NCBI RefSeq assembly: GCF_024347095.1
Contig: NZ_AP024903.1
Span: forward strand, 1,178,001-1,242,000
Direction of reading: 5' to 3'
From: Vibrio rhizosphaerae
Lineage (GTDB): Bacteria > Pseudomonadota > Gammaproteobacteria > Enterobacterales > Vibrionaceae
DNA: 64,000 nucleotides
The notes under the pieces were generated by a model. It was not told the origin of the DNA, did not search any database, and saw only the letters and a program-made list of their open reading frames with translations. Of this stretch, positions 1-9,151 are shown in pieces. Numbering within the stretch: position 1 is the stretch's first letter; every line of letters starts with the position of its first letter. A program made the translations under genes and the position numbers.

Positions 1-40
1 ATTGAGACGTCATGTCTCTCACTGAACTGTCGTTTGGGGG

Positions 41-799
41 TTATACGATTTTGGGCTGACCGTCAGATGCGGTGGCACCGCCGTCTACCGGCAGATTCAC
101 GCCATTAATAAATGAGGCGTCGTCGCTCGCCAGAAAAGTAACCACCGAGGCAATTTCTTCCGGTTCCGCAGCACGGCCTAACGCAATTCGTTCATTGAAT
201 TTATCGCGAATATCCTGTGCCCAGCCATTGGTCATATTGGTTTTCACTAAACTCGGGCAGACTGCATTGATGCGCACCCCGTCAGCACCATGATCCAGTG
301 CCATCGCCCGGGTCAGATTCACGACGGCACCTTTGCTGGCGCAGTAAAATGCTGCACCCCAGTCACCGCCTAAACCGGAAACAGAGGCGGTATTCACCAT
401 GCAGCCTTTGGTTTTCAGCAATTCGGGCAAGGCAAATTTGGCACAATAGACCACACCGTCAATATTGACTGAAGAAATCTTTTTCCAGTCATCAACGCTG
501 CCTTCAATCACTGACCCCGGCACGTGCACACCGGCATTGTTCACCAGAATATCCAATTTTCCGAAACGGGCGACGACGTTGGCAATCAACGCTTCTACTT
601 TGTCCGGGTCGGACACATCAATGGTATGCGCAGAAACGCGCTGTTTATCAAAGCCTTCAATCGCTTTTGCAAGTTGTTCTTCGTTCCAGTCCGCCAGAGC
701 AATGTTTACCCCTTCTGCGTAGAGTCTTTTGGCGATAGCCAGACCAATACCATTGGCGGCACCGGTGACCAAAGCAACTTTATTGTTTAAGCCTCTCAT
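41..799 (-). CDS. budC: Acetoin (diacetyl) reductase / 2,3-butanediol dehydrogenase, SDR family
   Basis: A 252-residue short-chain dehydrogenase that probably reduces acetoin to 2,3-butanediol with NADH, the last step of butanediol fermentation in the cytoplasm. The N-terminal Rossmann motif is TGAANGIG (about residues 12-19). NNAG follows near residue 88, and the catalytic YCASK (YxxxK) lies near residue 152. The C-terminal VDGG motif is also present. The ATG overlaps the budB stop as ATGA, so translation is coupled to budB. The family assignment is certain. Substrate is inferred from being the third gene after acetolactate decarboxylase and acetolactate synthase, and stereospecificity cannot be read from sequence. 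Confidence 0.87.
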   Translation of the reverse strand: MRGLNNKVALVTGAANGIGLAIAKRLYAEGVNIALADWNEEQLAKAIEGFDKQRVSAHTIDVSDPDKVEALIANVVARFGKLDILVNNAGVHVPGSVIEGSVDDWKKISSVNIDGVVYCAKFALPELLKTKGCMVNTASVSGLGGDWGAAFYCASKGAVVNLTRAMALDHGADGVRINAVCPSLVKTNMTNGWAQDIRDKFNERIALGRAAEPEEIASVVTFLASDDASFINGVNLPVDGGATASDGQPKIV

Positions 800-2502
800 A
801 CGAGTTCTCCTTCAAGGTTTTGAATAAAAACGGGATCCTGATTTTTTGCTGTGCGTGGCAGCATCAGTTTATAGTTATCGCTGTAATCGACAGGGATGGC
901 GACGACCGACGGGCCTTCAAAGTCCATCGCCTTTTTCAGGGTATCCGCCAGTTCATATTGGCTGGTAACCGCAAACCCTTTGGCTCCGAATGATTCGGCA
1001 TAGGCCTTGAAATCAATCGGACCAAATTTCACGCCAGAGAAGCGCTGATATTTTTTTACTTCCTGCATTTCAACCATATTGTAGGCGTTGTCGACCCATA
1101 CAATGTGCATAATATTGCATTTTAGTCTGACTGCGGTTTCCAGCTCCATGCTCGACTGCATGAAGCCGCCGTCTCCGGATACGGAAACGACTTTACTGCC
1201 GGGTTTTAACAGGCTGGCACCAATTGCCCATGGCAGTGCGACGCCCATGGTCTGTTGTCCGTTGGACACCAGCATCTGACGGGCGCGAAAACAGCCCAGA
1301 TACCGGGCAATCCAGATGTGGAAACTGCCCATGTCGAGACAGAGTGTGGTGTCCGGCGCAATGATCGATTGCATGGCTTTGATCAGTGTCAGAGGGTGGA
1401 AGCCCTGCTGACTGTATATATTGGGATAAGTTCTGATGATCTGGCGTTGATGAGACACCTCTTCTAAGACGGACATCGCCATCGGGGAGAGACGGGAATA
1501 GTCCGGGATACGATGACTCATCTGATCCAATGACTGGGCAATGTCGCCGATGATTTCTACGCATGGCTGATAATTGAGCTGATACTCGGCCGGTTCAATG
1601 TCAAGATGAATGACCGGACAGCGTTGACTGTTCCATAACTCAGGATCGTATTCGATCGGACTAAACCCGATGGTGAGGATCAAATCGGCATCGCGCAGCA
1701 GGACGTCACCGGGCTGATTGTTGAACAAACCGACCCGACCGGCAAAGTTATGATAATAGTTGACATCAACGGTTCCCGCAGCCTGATAGGTGCCGACAAC
1801 CGGGAGATGCGTTTTTTGCAGAAAACGAGCAATCGCGGCTGCGTTTTCACTCCGGCTGGCATGCAAGCCGAGCAAAACGACACCGCGCTGAGCGGCACCG
1901 ATTCTGTTCACGGCTTCTTCAATCGCCGTGATGTCTGCACAACCGGGTTGAATGCGCCCGGCAGGAACGATGATGTCAGTCTGAGTCTGTTCGGCCAAAA
2001 CATCCTGAGGCAGGCTGAGAAAACAAGCTCCCGGGCGGCCTGACTCGGCAATGCGAAATGCGTTAGCCAGGATTTCACTGGCCGCATCAACATGTTGGAC
2101 TTCAGCACTGAACTTCGTAATCGAACGAAAAATGCTGACGGTATCCATACTTTGGTGGGTTTGTTTCTGTTGGTCCGCGCGTTTGACGGCACCGCCAATG
2201 GCAATCAACGGGTCGCCCTCTGAATTGGCGGTGGCAACACCGGTGACTAAGTTACCACAGCCGGGGCCGGAGGTTGCCAGCGTGACACCAGCCTTGCCGG
2301 TGAGTCGACCGACGACACCCGCCATAAAGGCACCGTTGGCTTCATGACGAACCGGAATCATCTGAATACGGGTGTCTTCAATCGCATCAAATAATCGGTC
2401 AATTTTGGCGCCGGGAATCCCGAAGATATAGCGGATACCAAGGGATTCCAGTTGTTGAGCAATCAGCTGTGCGCCGTTTCTGTTTGAAGGTTTGGATTGC
2501 AT
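796..2502 (-). CDS. budB: Acetolactate synthase, catabolic
   Basis: A 568-residue thiamine-diphosphate enzyme that condenses two pyruvates to acetolactate and CO2 in the cytoplasm. The order is N-terminal TPP-binding domain (GIPGAKIDRLFDAI near residue 28), central domain, then C-terminal TPP-binding domain with GDGGF and a downstream Asn (WVDNAYNMVE), the GDG-X(25-30)-N metal/TPP motif. It is a single large subunit with no small regulatory subunit gene beside it. Together with acetolactate decarboxylase next door this points to the catabolic, valine-insensitive AlsS/BudB type rather than the biosynthetic IlvB/IlvI type. The gene starts 31 bp after budA and overlaps budC by four bases. Confidence 0.93.
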   Translation of the reverse strand: MQSKPSNRNGAQLIAQQLESLGIRYIFGIPGAKIDRLFDAIEDTRIQMIPVRHEANGAFMAGVVGRLTGKAGVTLATSGPGCGNLVTGVATANSEGDPLIAIGGAVKRADQQKQTHQSMDTVSIFRSITKFSAEVQHVDAASEILANAFRIAESGRPGACFLSLPQDVLAEQTQTDIIVPAGRIQPGCADITAIEEAVNRIGAAQRGVVLLGLHASRSENAAAIARFLQKTHLPVVGTYQAAGTVDVNYYHNFAGRVGLFNNQPGDVLLRDADLILTIGFSPIEYDPELWNSQRCPVIHLDIEPAEYQLNYQPCVEIIGDIAQSLDQMSHRIPDYSRLSPMAMSVLEEVSHQRQIIRTYPNIYSQQGFHPLTLIKAMQSIIAPDTTLCLDMGSFHIWIARYLGCFRARQMLVSNGQQTMGVALPWAIGASLLKPGSKVVSVSGDGGFMQSSMELETAVRLKCNIMHIVWVDNAYNMVEMQEVKKYQRFSGVKFGPIDFKAYAESFGAKGFAVTSQYELADTLKKAMDFEGPSVVAIPVDYSDNYKLMLPRTAKNQDPVFIQNLEGELV

Positions 2503-2533
2503 GGTTTTGTCCTTATTATTTTGCCTGACATTG

Positions 2534-3319
2534 TTATTTTTCCGCCTTATCGATGGCGGTACGAATATCTTCCGGGGCCAGATTGGCGTCGAGGAACTCC
2601 GCAGACACCGGTGTATCGATGACTAGGCGTGATACTTTGCCAATCTGGAGGAATCCGGATGAAATCCGGTAATCCTGAATGTGACCGCCGCCTTGGCGGT
2701 CATCGGTAATGAAATGTTCGTGGTAGCCGGGAACATTGATACCTGTGGTGTATTTGGGGCTGCGAAATCCAGCGATGACGCCATGTTTTTGGGTAAAACG
2801 GAATGTGGGTTGCTCTTTGACAACCTCAAGCATTGGCCGGTAAGGCCGGTTTTGTTTGGGCACCGTACGGGTGCGGACAAAATCGAAGACCCCATCCATG
2901 CGTATTGCACAGAATATATTGTCACTTGGAATCAGGTCATCGATCAGTTGATGAACGGCTTCGCGGGACATTCGTGATGTCAGGGGAAGCTCGATATTTG
3001 CTTTGAAAAATGTCATTACTGCAAAAGGCGTTCTTTGTGCCATATCAGCCGGATTGGCTGAACCATCGGACTTGAGTTGGAAAACGTTTTTATCAAATGC
3101 AATGAGTTCTCCATCCAGTTGGTTGAATGTTCCCAAACCAAAATCGCCATGTTTCAGTAACTGTTCTACGGTTGTCGAGCCTTCGTAAACGCCGGCAATC
3201 AGGGCGCTCATCAACGAAGTCTGAAAAATTTCACCATCACTGGTTACGTGATGATATTCAGCAAATTCTTTCGCGATATCGAGTGAACAGTCACAGTGAG
3301 GGTTATAGAATTCGCGCAT
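2534..3319 (-). CDS. budA: Alpha-acetolactate decarboxylase
   Basis: A 261-residue cytoplasmic enzyme converting alpha-acetolactate to acetoin. The family hallmarks are visible: the N-terminal [16 protein letters not shown] block, GTFNQLDGE, and the C-terminal zinc-site region around [16 protein letters not shown], which carries three histidines and a metal-ligand-type acidic residue. It is the first gene of the leftward budA-budB-budC operon, with the LysR gene diverging 97 bp away. Length is normal for the family. Under anaerobic or acidic growth this operon diverts pyruvate from organic acids to neutral products. Confidence 0.94.
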   Translation of the reverse strand: MREFYNPHCDCSLDIAKEFAEYHHVTSDGEIFQTSLMSALIAGVYEGSTTVEQLLKHGDFGLGTFNQLDGELIAFDKNVFQLKSDGSANPADMAQRTPFAVMTFFKANIELPLTSRMSREAVHQLIDDLIPSDNIFCAIRMDGVFDFVRTRTVPKQNRPYRPMLEVVKEQPTFRFTQKHGVIAGFRSPKYTTGINVPGYHEHFITDDRQGGGHIQDYRISSGFLQIGKVSRLVIDTPVSAEFLDANLAPEDIRTAIDKAEK

Positions 3320-3416
3320 GAGTTAATCCAGTTGTGCAATCAAGTGTATATTTAGATTGACTTCTTTACCGTACTAAATCCAATATAAAAAAGATTTATT
3401 TTGATATGGAAAAAAT

Positions 3417-4304
3417 ATGGAATTCCGTTACCTCAAGTATTTTGTTGCTGTTGCTCAGACGCGTCATTTTACAAGGGCGGCTGAACAGCTTGGGATTGCT
3501 CAGCCCCCACTGAGTCAGCAGATTAAAAAGCTGGAGCATGAACTGGGCATCGACCTGTTTAAGCGTTTATCCCGAGGGGTGGAACTGACGCAGGCCGGGG
3601 AAGTGTTTTACGCTGATGCGGTGAATATTCTCTCTGATGTGGAACGGGCAAAAGCGAAAGTCAGGCAGATTGCCCGGGGTGAAAATACAGAAGTCAAAAT
3701 TGGTTTTGCCACATCAACATCAACCTGCATTCCGGTGCTGGAAAAAATGGGCCGCCTTCAGAGTGAGGGGATTTATCTGAAGACCGCCGAGCTCCCGATG
3801 TCGGAGCTGGCGGCTCAGTTGACAAACAAACAGCTCGATATTGCGATTATGCGCTTACCTTGTTACGCCAGTGAGTCGTTTGAACGCCGGTTGTTGTTTG
3901 ATGATCCGTTTGTGGCCGTGATCCCGACCCATCATGCATTAGCAAAGTTTAAGCAGATCCAGATGAAGCAGCTCCGGGATCAAAAAGTGTTACTGTTTCC
4001 TCGGGAAACCGGCCCGGCCTTGTTTGATGGTATGAATGCACTTTTTTCGGATGCCGGGATCCGGCTTGAACCCCATTTTGCTGCGCCGCAACTGCGTACG
4101 ACGATTGCGATGGCGCAGGCCGGACTGGGCATTGCGATCGTGCCGTATTCACTGGCAGAGCATCTGGATAATGCCGCCGCCGTGGTTGCGAGTATTGCGG
4201 ATATAAAATTAACTAGCCGGATCGTTGTCGCTTGGGAAGCATCTAATCTTAATAAACAAGTGCTCAAGGTGGTGACTCAGATCAGCCAGCCAGATGAGAG
4301 ATGA
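3417..4304 (+). CDS. budR: LysR-family regulator of the butanediol operon (BudR/AlsR type)
   Basis: A 295-residue LysR-type transcription factor. The winged helix-turn-helix spans about residues 1-60 (HFTRAAEQLGIAQPPLSQQIKKLE), followed by a substrate-binding domain that starts with the KIGFATS segment near residue 97. It diverges from budA across 97 bp, the usual arrangement for a LysR protein activating its neighbour. By analogy with BudR/AlsR it should activate budABC in response to acetate or low pH. The effector is inferred, not seen. A GGAAAA stretch lies just before the ATG. Its 3' end faces a hairpin terminator shared with the tRNA. Confidence 0.85.
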   Translation: MEFRYLKYFVAVAQTRHFTRAAEQLGIAQPPLSQQIKKLEHELGIDLFKRLSRGVELTQAGEVFYADAVNILSDVERAKAKVRQIARGENTEVKIGFATSTSTCIPVLEKMGRLQSEGIYLKTAELPMSELAAQLTNKQLDIAIMRLPCYASESFERRLLFDDPFVAVIPTHHALAKFKQIQMKQLRDQKVLLFPRETGPALFDGMNALFSDAGIRLEPHFAAPQLRTTIAMAQAGLGIAIVPYSLAEHLDNAAAVVASIADIKLTSRIVVAWEASNLNKQVLKVVTQISQPDER

Positions 4305-4363
4305 TCAGAAAGCGGGCAAGAGGGATGTGCTGCCGGTGATTTGACAGTCCGAGATTCAGAGAC

Positions 4364-4392
4364 AAAAAAAGACGCCATAAGGCGTCTTTTTT
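4364..4392. terminator. Bidirectional intrinsic terminator between budR and tRNA-Asn
   Basis: The 6-bp stem GACGCC / GGCGTC with loop ATAA is flanked by A7 on the left and T6 on the right. It can therefore end transcripts in either direction: budR rightward and tRNA-Asn leftward. Confidence 0.85.
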
Positions 4393-4399
4393 ATGAATT

Positions 4400-4475
4400 T
4401 GGCTCCCCCTGCGGGACTCGAACCTGCGACATACGGATTAACAGTCCGCCGTTCTACCAACTGAACTAAGGGGGA
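4400..4475 (-). tRNA. tRNA-Asn (anticodon GTT)
   Basis: Reading the reverse strand gives a 76-nt cloverleaf. The acceptor TCCCCCT pairs with AGGGGGA, followed by discriminator G and an encoded CCA. The D-arm holds AGTTCAGTTGGTAGA, the anticodon loop CTGTTAA holds GTT, and the T-arm holds GGTTCGAGTCC. GTT reads Asn codons. The terminator 8 bp downstream suggests a single-gene transcript. Confidence 0.97.
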
Positions 4476-5057
4476 ATTGTAAAAACGGGTGGGATGGTAC
4501 TTATCCTGACTGAATGTGTCAATGTCTGTACCGCAAAAAAAGTTCAGAAAACAGCAGAAAAAATACTTTACTTTTTTGTAGCCCTTGCGGCTCTAAGGCT
4601 TTATTTACTTATCCACCAAAATTGTGGATAAGTGTGTTAATGAAACTTGATTAAATCTAAAACTGTATTTTTATTGGGTGAATTCTCGTGAGAATTTAGG
4701 TTGTTTTTGAGTTTATCTTACTGTAATTAATGTATTTTTTGGTTTATTCACAGCATTTATAAATGTAATGAGAATGATAATCAAATGTATGAAATGTTAA
4801 TTTATGGGCCAAGATTGGGGAAAACTAGTGGATTATTTTTTTAGCAAAAAGATAGGATTTCGTGCGAGGGTAGGCAATATATCAAAACATTTTTCGGATA
4901 GCCAGATCATTTTAGAATAGTGTGATTCGTTTTGTAAAATAACTGCTTGCTACTTCGTCGAAAAGACAGCGACAATAAGTCATATTTCTTTCCACATACC
5001 GATTATCTACAGTGGAAGGTACAGGTCATGACTCAATAAGATGATGCAGAGGGAAAG
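4476..5057. other. AT-rich intergenic region upstream of uvrB
   Basis: These 582 bp have no convincing gene. They hold an inverted pair of DnaA-box-like sequences at 4609-4631, a Fur-box-like sequence at 4770-4788, and the presumed uvrB promoter. I looked for a LexA box (CTG-N10-CAG) and found no good match. Confidence 0.6.
4608..4632. promoter_or_regulatory. Inverted pair of DnaA boxes upstream of uvrB
   Basis: A 9-bp perfect inverted repeat, CTTATCCAC / GTGGATAAG, is separated by 7 bp. On the minus strand it gives TTATCCACA, the exact consensus DnaA box. On the plus strand it gives TTATCCACC, which is 8 of 9. As I recall, E. coli uvrB also has a DnaA site in its regulatory region. Function here is inferred. 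Confidence 0.5.
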
Positions 5058-7088
5058 ATGAGTAAAGCATTTGAACTGGTTTCTGCGTATCAACCTTCCG
5101 GGGATCAGCCGGCAGCGATTCAGCAATTATTAGAAGGGTTGGATGCCGGTCTGGCGCATCAAACCTTGCTTGGTGTGACGGGCTCGGGAAAAACATTCAC
5201 ATTGGCGAATGTGATTGCGCAGGCGCAGCGTCCGACGATTGTTCTGGCACCCAATAAAACACTGGCTGCTCAGTTGTTTGGTGAGATGAAAGCGTTTTTC
5301 CCTCACAATGCGGTCGAGTATTTCGTCTCTTATTATGACTATTACCAACCGGAAGCCTATGTACCGACAACCGACACATTTATTGAGAAAGATGCATCTG
5401 TAAACGCCCATATTGAACAAATGCGGCTATCCGCCACCAAGGCATTACTGGAAAGGAAAGATGCGATCATTGTGGCTTCGGTTTCAGCGATCTATGGTCT
5501 GGGTGATCCGGACTCCTATTTAAAAATGATGCTTCATTTACGTCGGGGAGACGTGGTGGATCAGCGGGCGATGCTCAGACGCTTAGCTGAATTACAGTAT
5601 TCACGGAATGACGTTGGGTTTGAGCGGGGTCAGTTCCGGGTACGTGGTGAAGTGATCGATATTTTCCCGGCAGAATCGGAAAGTGAAGCGGTGCGAGTAG
5701 AGATGTTTGATGATGAAATTGAACAAATCAGCTTGTTTGACCCACTGACCGGGGCTGTTATCCAAAAGGATTTGCCCCGTTATACCGTGTATCCGAAAAC
5801 CCACTATGTCACACCAAGAGAGCGGATTCTTGATGCGATTGAACAGATTAAAGCCGAGCTGAAAACCCGTCAGGCCTATTTTATTGAGCATAATAAACTG
5901 CTGGAAGAACAACGCATTTCCCAACGTACGCAATTTGATATCGAAATGATGAATGAGCTGGGGTTCTGCTCAGGCATTGAAAACTACTCTCGCTATCTGA
6001 GTGGCAGAAATGAAGGCGAGCCGCCGCCGACCTTATTCGATTATTTACCTCACGATGGCATTCTTATTATTGATGAATCGCATGTCACGGTGCCGCAAAT
6101 CGGTGCGATGTATAAGGGAGACCGATCCAGAAAAGAGACGTTGGTTGAATTTGGTTTTCGGTTACCTTCGGCTTTAGATAACCGGCCGTTGAAATTTGAT
6201 GAGTTTGAGGCGTTAGCCCCACAGACGATTTTTGTCTCTGCTACGCCCAGTGCTTACGAAGTGGATAAATCTGGCGGAGAGATTGCAGAACAGGTGGTTC
6301 GCCCCACCGGATTGTTGGATCCGGAACTGGAAATCCGCCCGGTTGCCACGCAGGTGGATGATTTATTATCTGAAATACGACTGCGCAGTGCTCAAAATGA
6401 ACGGGTGCTGGTCACGACTTTAACCAAGCGGATGGCTGAAGATTTAACCGAATATCTGCAGGAACATCACGTCCGAGTGCGTTATCTGCATTCCGATATT
6501 GATACGGTGGAGCGGGTCGAGATTATTCGTGACCTTCGTTTGGGTGAATTTGATGTGCTGGTGGGAATTAACTTGTTGCGGGAAGGGCTCGATATGCCAG
6601 AGGTGTCTCTGGTGGCAATTCTCGACGCAGATAAAGAAGGATTCTTACGTTCTGAACGCTCTTTGATCCAAACCATCGGGCGTGCTGCCCGAAATCTGCG
6701 CGGTAAAGCGATTCTGTATGCTGATCGGGTTACCGGTTCTATGCAGCGAGCGATCGATGAGACTCATCGCCGTCGTGAAAAACAGCAGCGTTATAACGAA
6801 GAGATGGGCGTTGAGCCGCAGGCATTGCGGAAAGATGTCAAAGATATTCTGGAAATCGGGGATATCACTAAATCGAGACAAAAACGTAAAGCACCACAGC
6901 GGGCATTGTCTCAAGTGGCTGAGCCGGATGCTGAATATGGTTCGCTCACCCCGCAACAGCTTGAAAAAGAGATTAGTAAGCTGGAATCACAAATGTATCA
7001 GTACGCGCAGAATCTTGAATTTGAACAGGCAGCGCAAAAACGGGATGAAATCGAGAAACTTCGCGAACAATTTATCATCAACAGCTAA
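5058..7088 (+). CDS. uvrB: Excinuclease ABC subunit B
   Basis: A 676-residue helicase-like subunit of UvrABC nucleotide excision repair. It receives damaged DNA from UvrA, verifies the lesion and recruits UvrC. Visible motifs are Walker [11 protein letters not shown] (about residues 39-48), the beta-hairpin region [12 protein letters not shown] (about 95), the Walker B-type IIDESHV (about 338), and helicase motif [11 protein letters not shown] (about 540). A C-terminal UVR domain (about 635-670) contacts UvrC. Length matches the family (673 in E. coli). It sits directly upstream of qrr1-luxO, as in other vibrios. Confidence 0.98.
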   Translation: MSKAFELVSAYQPSGDQPAAIQQLLEGLDAGLAHQTLLGVTGSGKTFTLANVIAQAQRPTIVLAPNKTLAAQLFGEMKAFFPHNAVEYFVSYYDYYQPEAYVPTTDTFIEKDASVNAHIEQMRLSATKALLERKDAIIVASVSAIYGLGDPDSYLKMMLHLRRGDVVDQRAMLRRLAELQYSRNDVGFERGQFRVRGEVIDIFPAESESEAVRVEMFDDEIEQISLFDPLTGAVIQKDLPRYTVYPKTHYVTPRERILDAIEQIKAELKTRQAYFIEHNKLLEEQRISQRTQFDIEMMNELGFCSGIENYSRYLSGRNEGEPPPTLFDYLPHDGILIIDESHVTVPQIGAMYKGDRSRKETLVEFGFRLPSALDNRPLKFDEFEALAPQTIFVSATPSAYEVDKSGGEIAEQVVRPTGLLDPELEIRPVATQVDDLLSEIRLRSAQNERVLVTTLTKRMAEDLTEYLQEHHVRVRYLHSDIDTVERVEIIRDLRLGEFDVLVGINLLREGLDMPEVSLVAILDADKEGFLRSERSLIQTIGRAARNLRGKAILYADRVTGSMQRAIDETHRRREKQQRYNEEMGVEPQALRKDVKDILEIGDITKSRQKRKAPQRALSQVAEPDAEYGSLTPQQLEKEISKLESQMYQYAQNLEFEQAAQKRDEIEKLREQFIINS

Positions 7089-7103
7089 ACTGACAGTAGA
7101 GAT

Positions 7104-7200
7104 AAAAAAATAGCCAATAGAAACTACTCTATTGGCCGTCAGAATGTGAATAACTTTATTCACTAACAACGTCAGTTGGCTAGGTGACCCATGAGGGTCA
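7104..7200 (-). ncRNA. qrr1: Qrr1 quorum-regulatory small RNA
   Basis: On the minus strand, from about 7200 down to 7104 (97 nt), I read a 5' hairpin TGACCC..GGGTCA. The conserved Qrr core CTAGCCAACTGACGTTGTTA follows, then a spacer, then the terminator stem GCCAATAGA / TCTATTGGC ending in a U7 run. Core and location (between uvrB and luxO, divergent from luxO) match Vibrio Qrr1. Qrr RNAs act with Hfq at low cell density, repressing the LuxR/HapR master regulator mRNA and activating aphA. A sigma-54 promoter and LuxO boxes lie just upstream. I saw no second copy in this window. Confidence 0.93.
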
Positions 7201-7211
7201 AACATACTAAA

Positions 7212-7228
7212 AGCATATACTGTGCCAA
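7212..7228 (-). promoter_or_regulatory. Sigma-54 promoter of qrr1
   Basis: The minus strand reads TTGGCAC-AGTAT-ATGCT. The -24 GG and -12 GC are exactly 10 nt apart, as sigma-54 requires. The predicted start is about 12 nt on, matching the 5' end of the Qrr hairpin at about 7200. Confidence 0.88.
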
Positions 7229-7287
7229 CTATAAACTGGCAAAATGCTCGTTTTGAGAGGTTGTTTCAGAGTTTTTTGAAAAAATAT

Positions 7288-7300
7288 TTGCAATATGCAA
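7288..7300. promoter_or_regulatory. LuxO-binding box 1
   Basis: TTGCAATATGCAA is an exact match to the TTGCA-N3-TGCAA pattern of LuxO enhancer sites. It lies about 60 bp upstream of the sigma-54 promoter of qrr1 and within the luxO upstream region. Confidence 0.8.
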
Positions 7301-7317
7301 TTCTCAATGCGAACATT

Positions 7318-7330
7318 GTGCAAAATGCAA
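7318..7330. promoter_or_regulatory. LuxO-binding box 2
   Basis: GTGCAAAATGCAA is one mismatch from TTGCA-N3-TGCAA and starts 30 bp from box 1. Paired boxes suit cooperative enhancer binding, and their position over the luxO promoter would also allow autorepression. Confidence 0.72.
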
Positions 7331-7334
7331 TTTA

Positions 7335-7343
7335 AGTTGGCTA
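7335..7343 (+). promoter_or_regulatory. Qrr1 antisense target at the luxO translation start
   Basis: AGTTGGCTA ends 4 nt before the luxO ATG. It is the perfect complement of TAGCCAACT in the Qrr core. Pairing would cover the ribosome-binding region. In Vibrio harveyi Qrr RNAs are known to repress luxO by pairing near its start. Confidence 0.7.
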
Positions 7344-7347
7344 AGTT

Positions 7348-8748
7348 ATGCAATCTGAACAGTTACCCCAAAAAAGTAGATATCTGCTGATGGTTGAAGA
7401 TACAGCATCGGTTGCCGTGTTGTATCGGACCTACCTTGAACCTCTCGATATTGACATCAACATTGTTGGTACGGGGAGAGAGGCATTAGAGAGTCTTGAA
7501 AAAAGAGAACCTGATCTGATTCTGCTCGATTTACGTCTTCCAGATATGACCGGGATGGATGTTTTGCATGAGGTGAAACGGAAATACCCGGATGTTCCTG
7601 TCATTTTCATGACTGCTCATGGTTCAATTGATACCGCTGTCGAAGCCATGCGTTATGGTGCTCAGGATTTTTTAATTAAACCATGCGAAGCTGACCGATT
7701 ACGAGTTACGGTCAATAATGCGATTCGTAAAGCTTCGAAGATTAAGAGTGATTCCGATGACCCGCGCAGCCAAAACTATCAGGGATTCATCGGCAGTAGT
7801 CAAACCATGCAGGCGGTTTATCGAACGATCGACTCTGCGGCAGCAAGTAAAGCCAGTATCTTTATTACCGGAGAAAGCGGTACCGGGAAAGAGGTGTGTG
7901 CTGAAGCGATTCATGAAGCGAGTCGGCGAGGTGACAAACCTTTTATTGCTATTAACTGTGCTGCGATCCCGAAAGATCTGATTGAAAGTGAATTGTTCGG
8001 CCATGTCAAAGGCGCTTTTACCGGCGCAGCAACAGACCGGCAGGGTGCTGCTGAGCTTGCCGATGGCGGGACACTATTTCTGGATGAGCTGTGTGAGATG
8101 GATTTGGATTTACAGACAAAATTGTTGCGGTTTATCCAAACTGGCACATTCCAGAAAGTCGGTTCATCGAAAATGAAAAGTGTGGATGTCCGCTTTGTGT
8201 GTGCGACCAACCGCGATCCGTGGAAAGAAGTTCAGGAAGGTCGCTTTCGGGAAGATTTGTACTATCGTTTATATGTGATTCCACTTCACCTACCGCCACT
8301 GCGGGAACGTGGTGACGATGTCATCGAAATTGCTTACTCTTTGCTCGGTTATATGTCCAAAGAAGAAGAGAAAGATTTTGTCCGCCTTGCTGCTGAAGTC
8401 GTAGAACGGTTCAGACAGTACGAATGGCCGGGGAATGTCCGCCAGTTGCAGAATGTTTTGCGCAATGTCGTGGTCTTGAATCAAGGCAAAGAAATCACAC
8501 TGAGTATGTTACCACCGCCACTGAATCAACCGAAAGAAAGTTATCTGCGTTTGGTTCAGCCGATGATGGAAGAAAGGAAACCTTCAGTGCATGAAATATT
8601 TCCTTTATGGATGACGGAAAAAATGGCAATCGAAAATGCGATTGATGCCTGTGAAGGAAATATTCCGAAAGCCGCGGGTTATCTCGAGGTGAGTCCTTCG
8701 ACCATTTACCGTAAATTACAATCTTGGAATGCAGAAGAGAACGCATAG
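7348..8748 (+). CDS. luxO: Quorum-sensing sigma-54 response regulator LuxO
   Basis: A 466-residue NtrC-type activator. The receiver domain (about residues 12-125) has acidic pocket E17-D18 and phospho-acceptor D61 in LLDLRLPD. The AAA+ domain (about 145-375) has Walker A GESGTGKE and the sigma-54 contact motif GAFTGA. A Fis-type helix-turn-helix (about 425-462, [20 protein letters not shown]) ends the protein. LuxU phosphorylates it at low cell density, and it then activates qrr genes with sigma-54. No strong Shine-Dalgarno precedes the ATG, and the leader carries a Qrr-complementary segment. luxU follows in the same transcript. Confidence 0.97.
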   Translation: MQSEQLPQKSRYLLMVEDTASVAVLYRTYLEPLDIDINIVGTGREALESLEKREPDLILLDLRLPDMTGMDVLHEVKRKYPDVPVIFMTAHGSIDTAVEAMRYGAQDFLIKPCEADRLRVTVNNAIRKASKIKSDSDDPRSQNYQGFIGSSQTMQAVYRTIDSAAASKASIFITGESGTGKEVCAEAIHEASRRGDKPFIAINCAAIPKDLIESELFGHVKGAFTGAATDRQGAAELADGGTLFLDELCEMDLDLQTKLLRFIQTGTFQKVGSSKMKSVDVRFVCATNRDPWKEVQEGRFREDLYYRLYVIPLHLPPLRERGDDVIEIAYSLLGYMSKEEEKDFVRLAAEVVERFRQYEWPGNVRQLQNVLRNVVVLNQGKEITLSMLPPPLNQPKESYLRLVQPMMEERKPSVHEIFPLWMTEKMAIENAIDACEGNIPKAAGYLEVSPSTIYRKLQSWNAEENA

Positions 8749-8750
8749 AT

Positions 8751-9110
8751 ATGAGTGAAATCATGAATCAACAAACGATTTCGTCACTATCAAAAGAAAT
8801 AGGAGAGGAAAATATTCCTGTGCTACTGGATATTTTCCTCGGTGAATTAGAAAACTATCAGGCGACGTTATCGGAAAGTGAAGGCTCTGCACAGCATGAG
8901 CTTTTGAAAGAGATCAGCCATGCACTCAAAAGCAGTGCTGCGAGTTTTGGTGCGGATCGCTTATGTGCCATGGCGATTGATATTGATACGAGGGGGAAAC
9001 AAGGGTTGCTGCTCAATACCAAACAGGAGACACAAAGCCTGATCAAACAGCTCCGCGAAACCTATACCTCTTATGTGGATTTCAACCTCGAGGATATAAA
9101 ATCACCATGA
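8751..9110 (+). CDS. luxU: Quorum-sensing phosphorelay protein LuxU
   Basis: A 119-residue histidine phosphotransfer protein. It passes phosphate from the hybrid autoinducer-sensor kinases to LuxO. The Hpt motif is HALKSSAASFGA with the phospho-accepting histidine at residue 57. I chose the ATG at 8751, two bases after the luxO stop, because an AGAAGAGAA stretch lies just upstream and the length then fits LuxU (about 114). An in-frame upstream ATG inside luxO would add an unconserved N-terminus. Confidence 0.94.
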   Translation: MSEIMNQQTISSLSKEIGEENIPVLLDIFLGELENYQATLSESEGSAQHELLKEISHALKSSAASFGADRLCAMAIDIDTRGKQGLLLNTKQETQSLIKQLRETYTSYVDFNLEDIKSP

Positions 9111-9139
9111 GCAATGATGGGGAGATACCTCATCATTGC
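9111..9139. terminator. Hairpin between convergent luxU and yvcK
   Basis: A perfect 9-bp stem GCAATGATG / CATCATTGC with an 11-nt loop starts right after the luxU stop. There is no strong U-tract on either strand, so it may stabilise 3' ends rather than act as a canonical terminator. Confidence 0.55.
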
Positions 9140-9151
9140 GTTCACCTGATT

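Noticed and set aside
4640..5057. LexA (SOS) box before uvrB
   Set aside because: CTGT followed by an AT-run is present near 4661, but the CAG half is missing at the right spacing. SOS control cannot be claimed.
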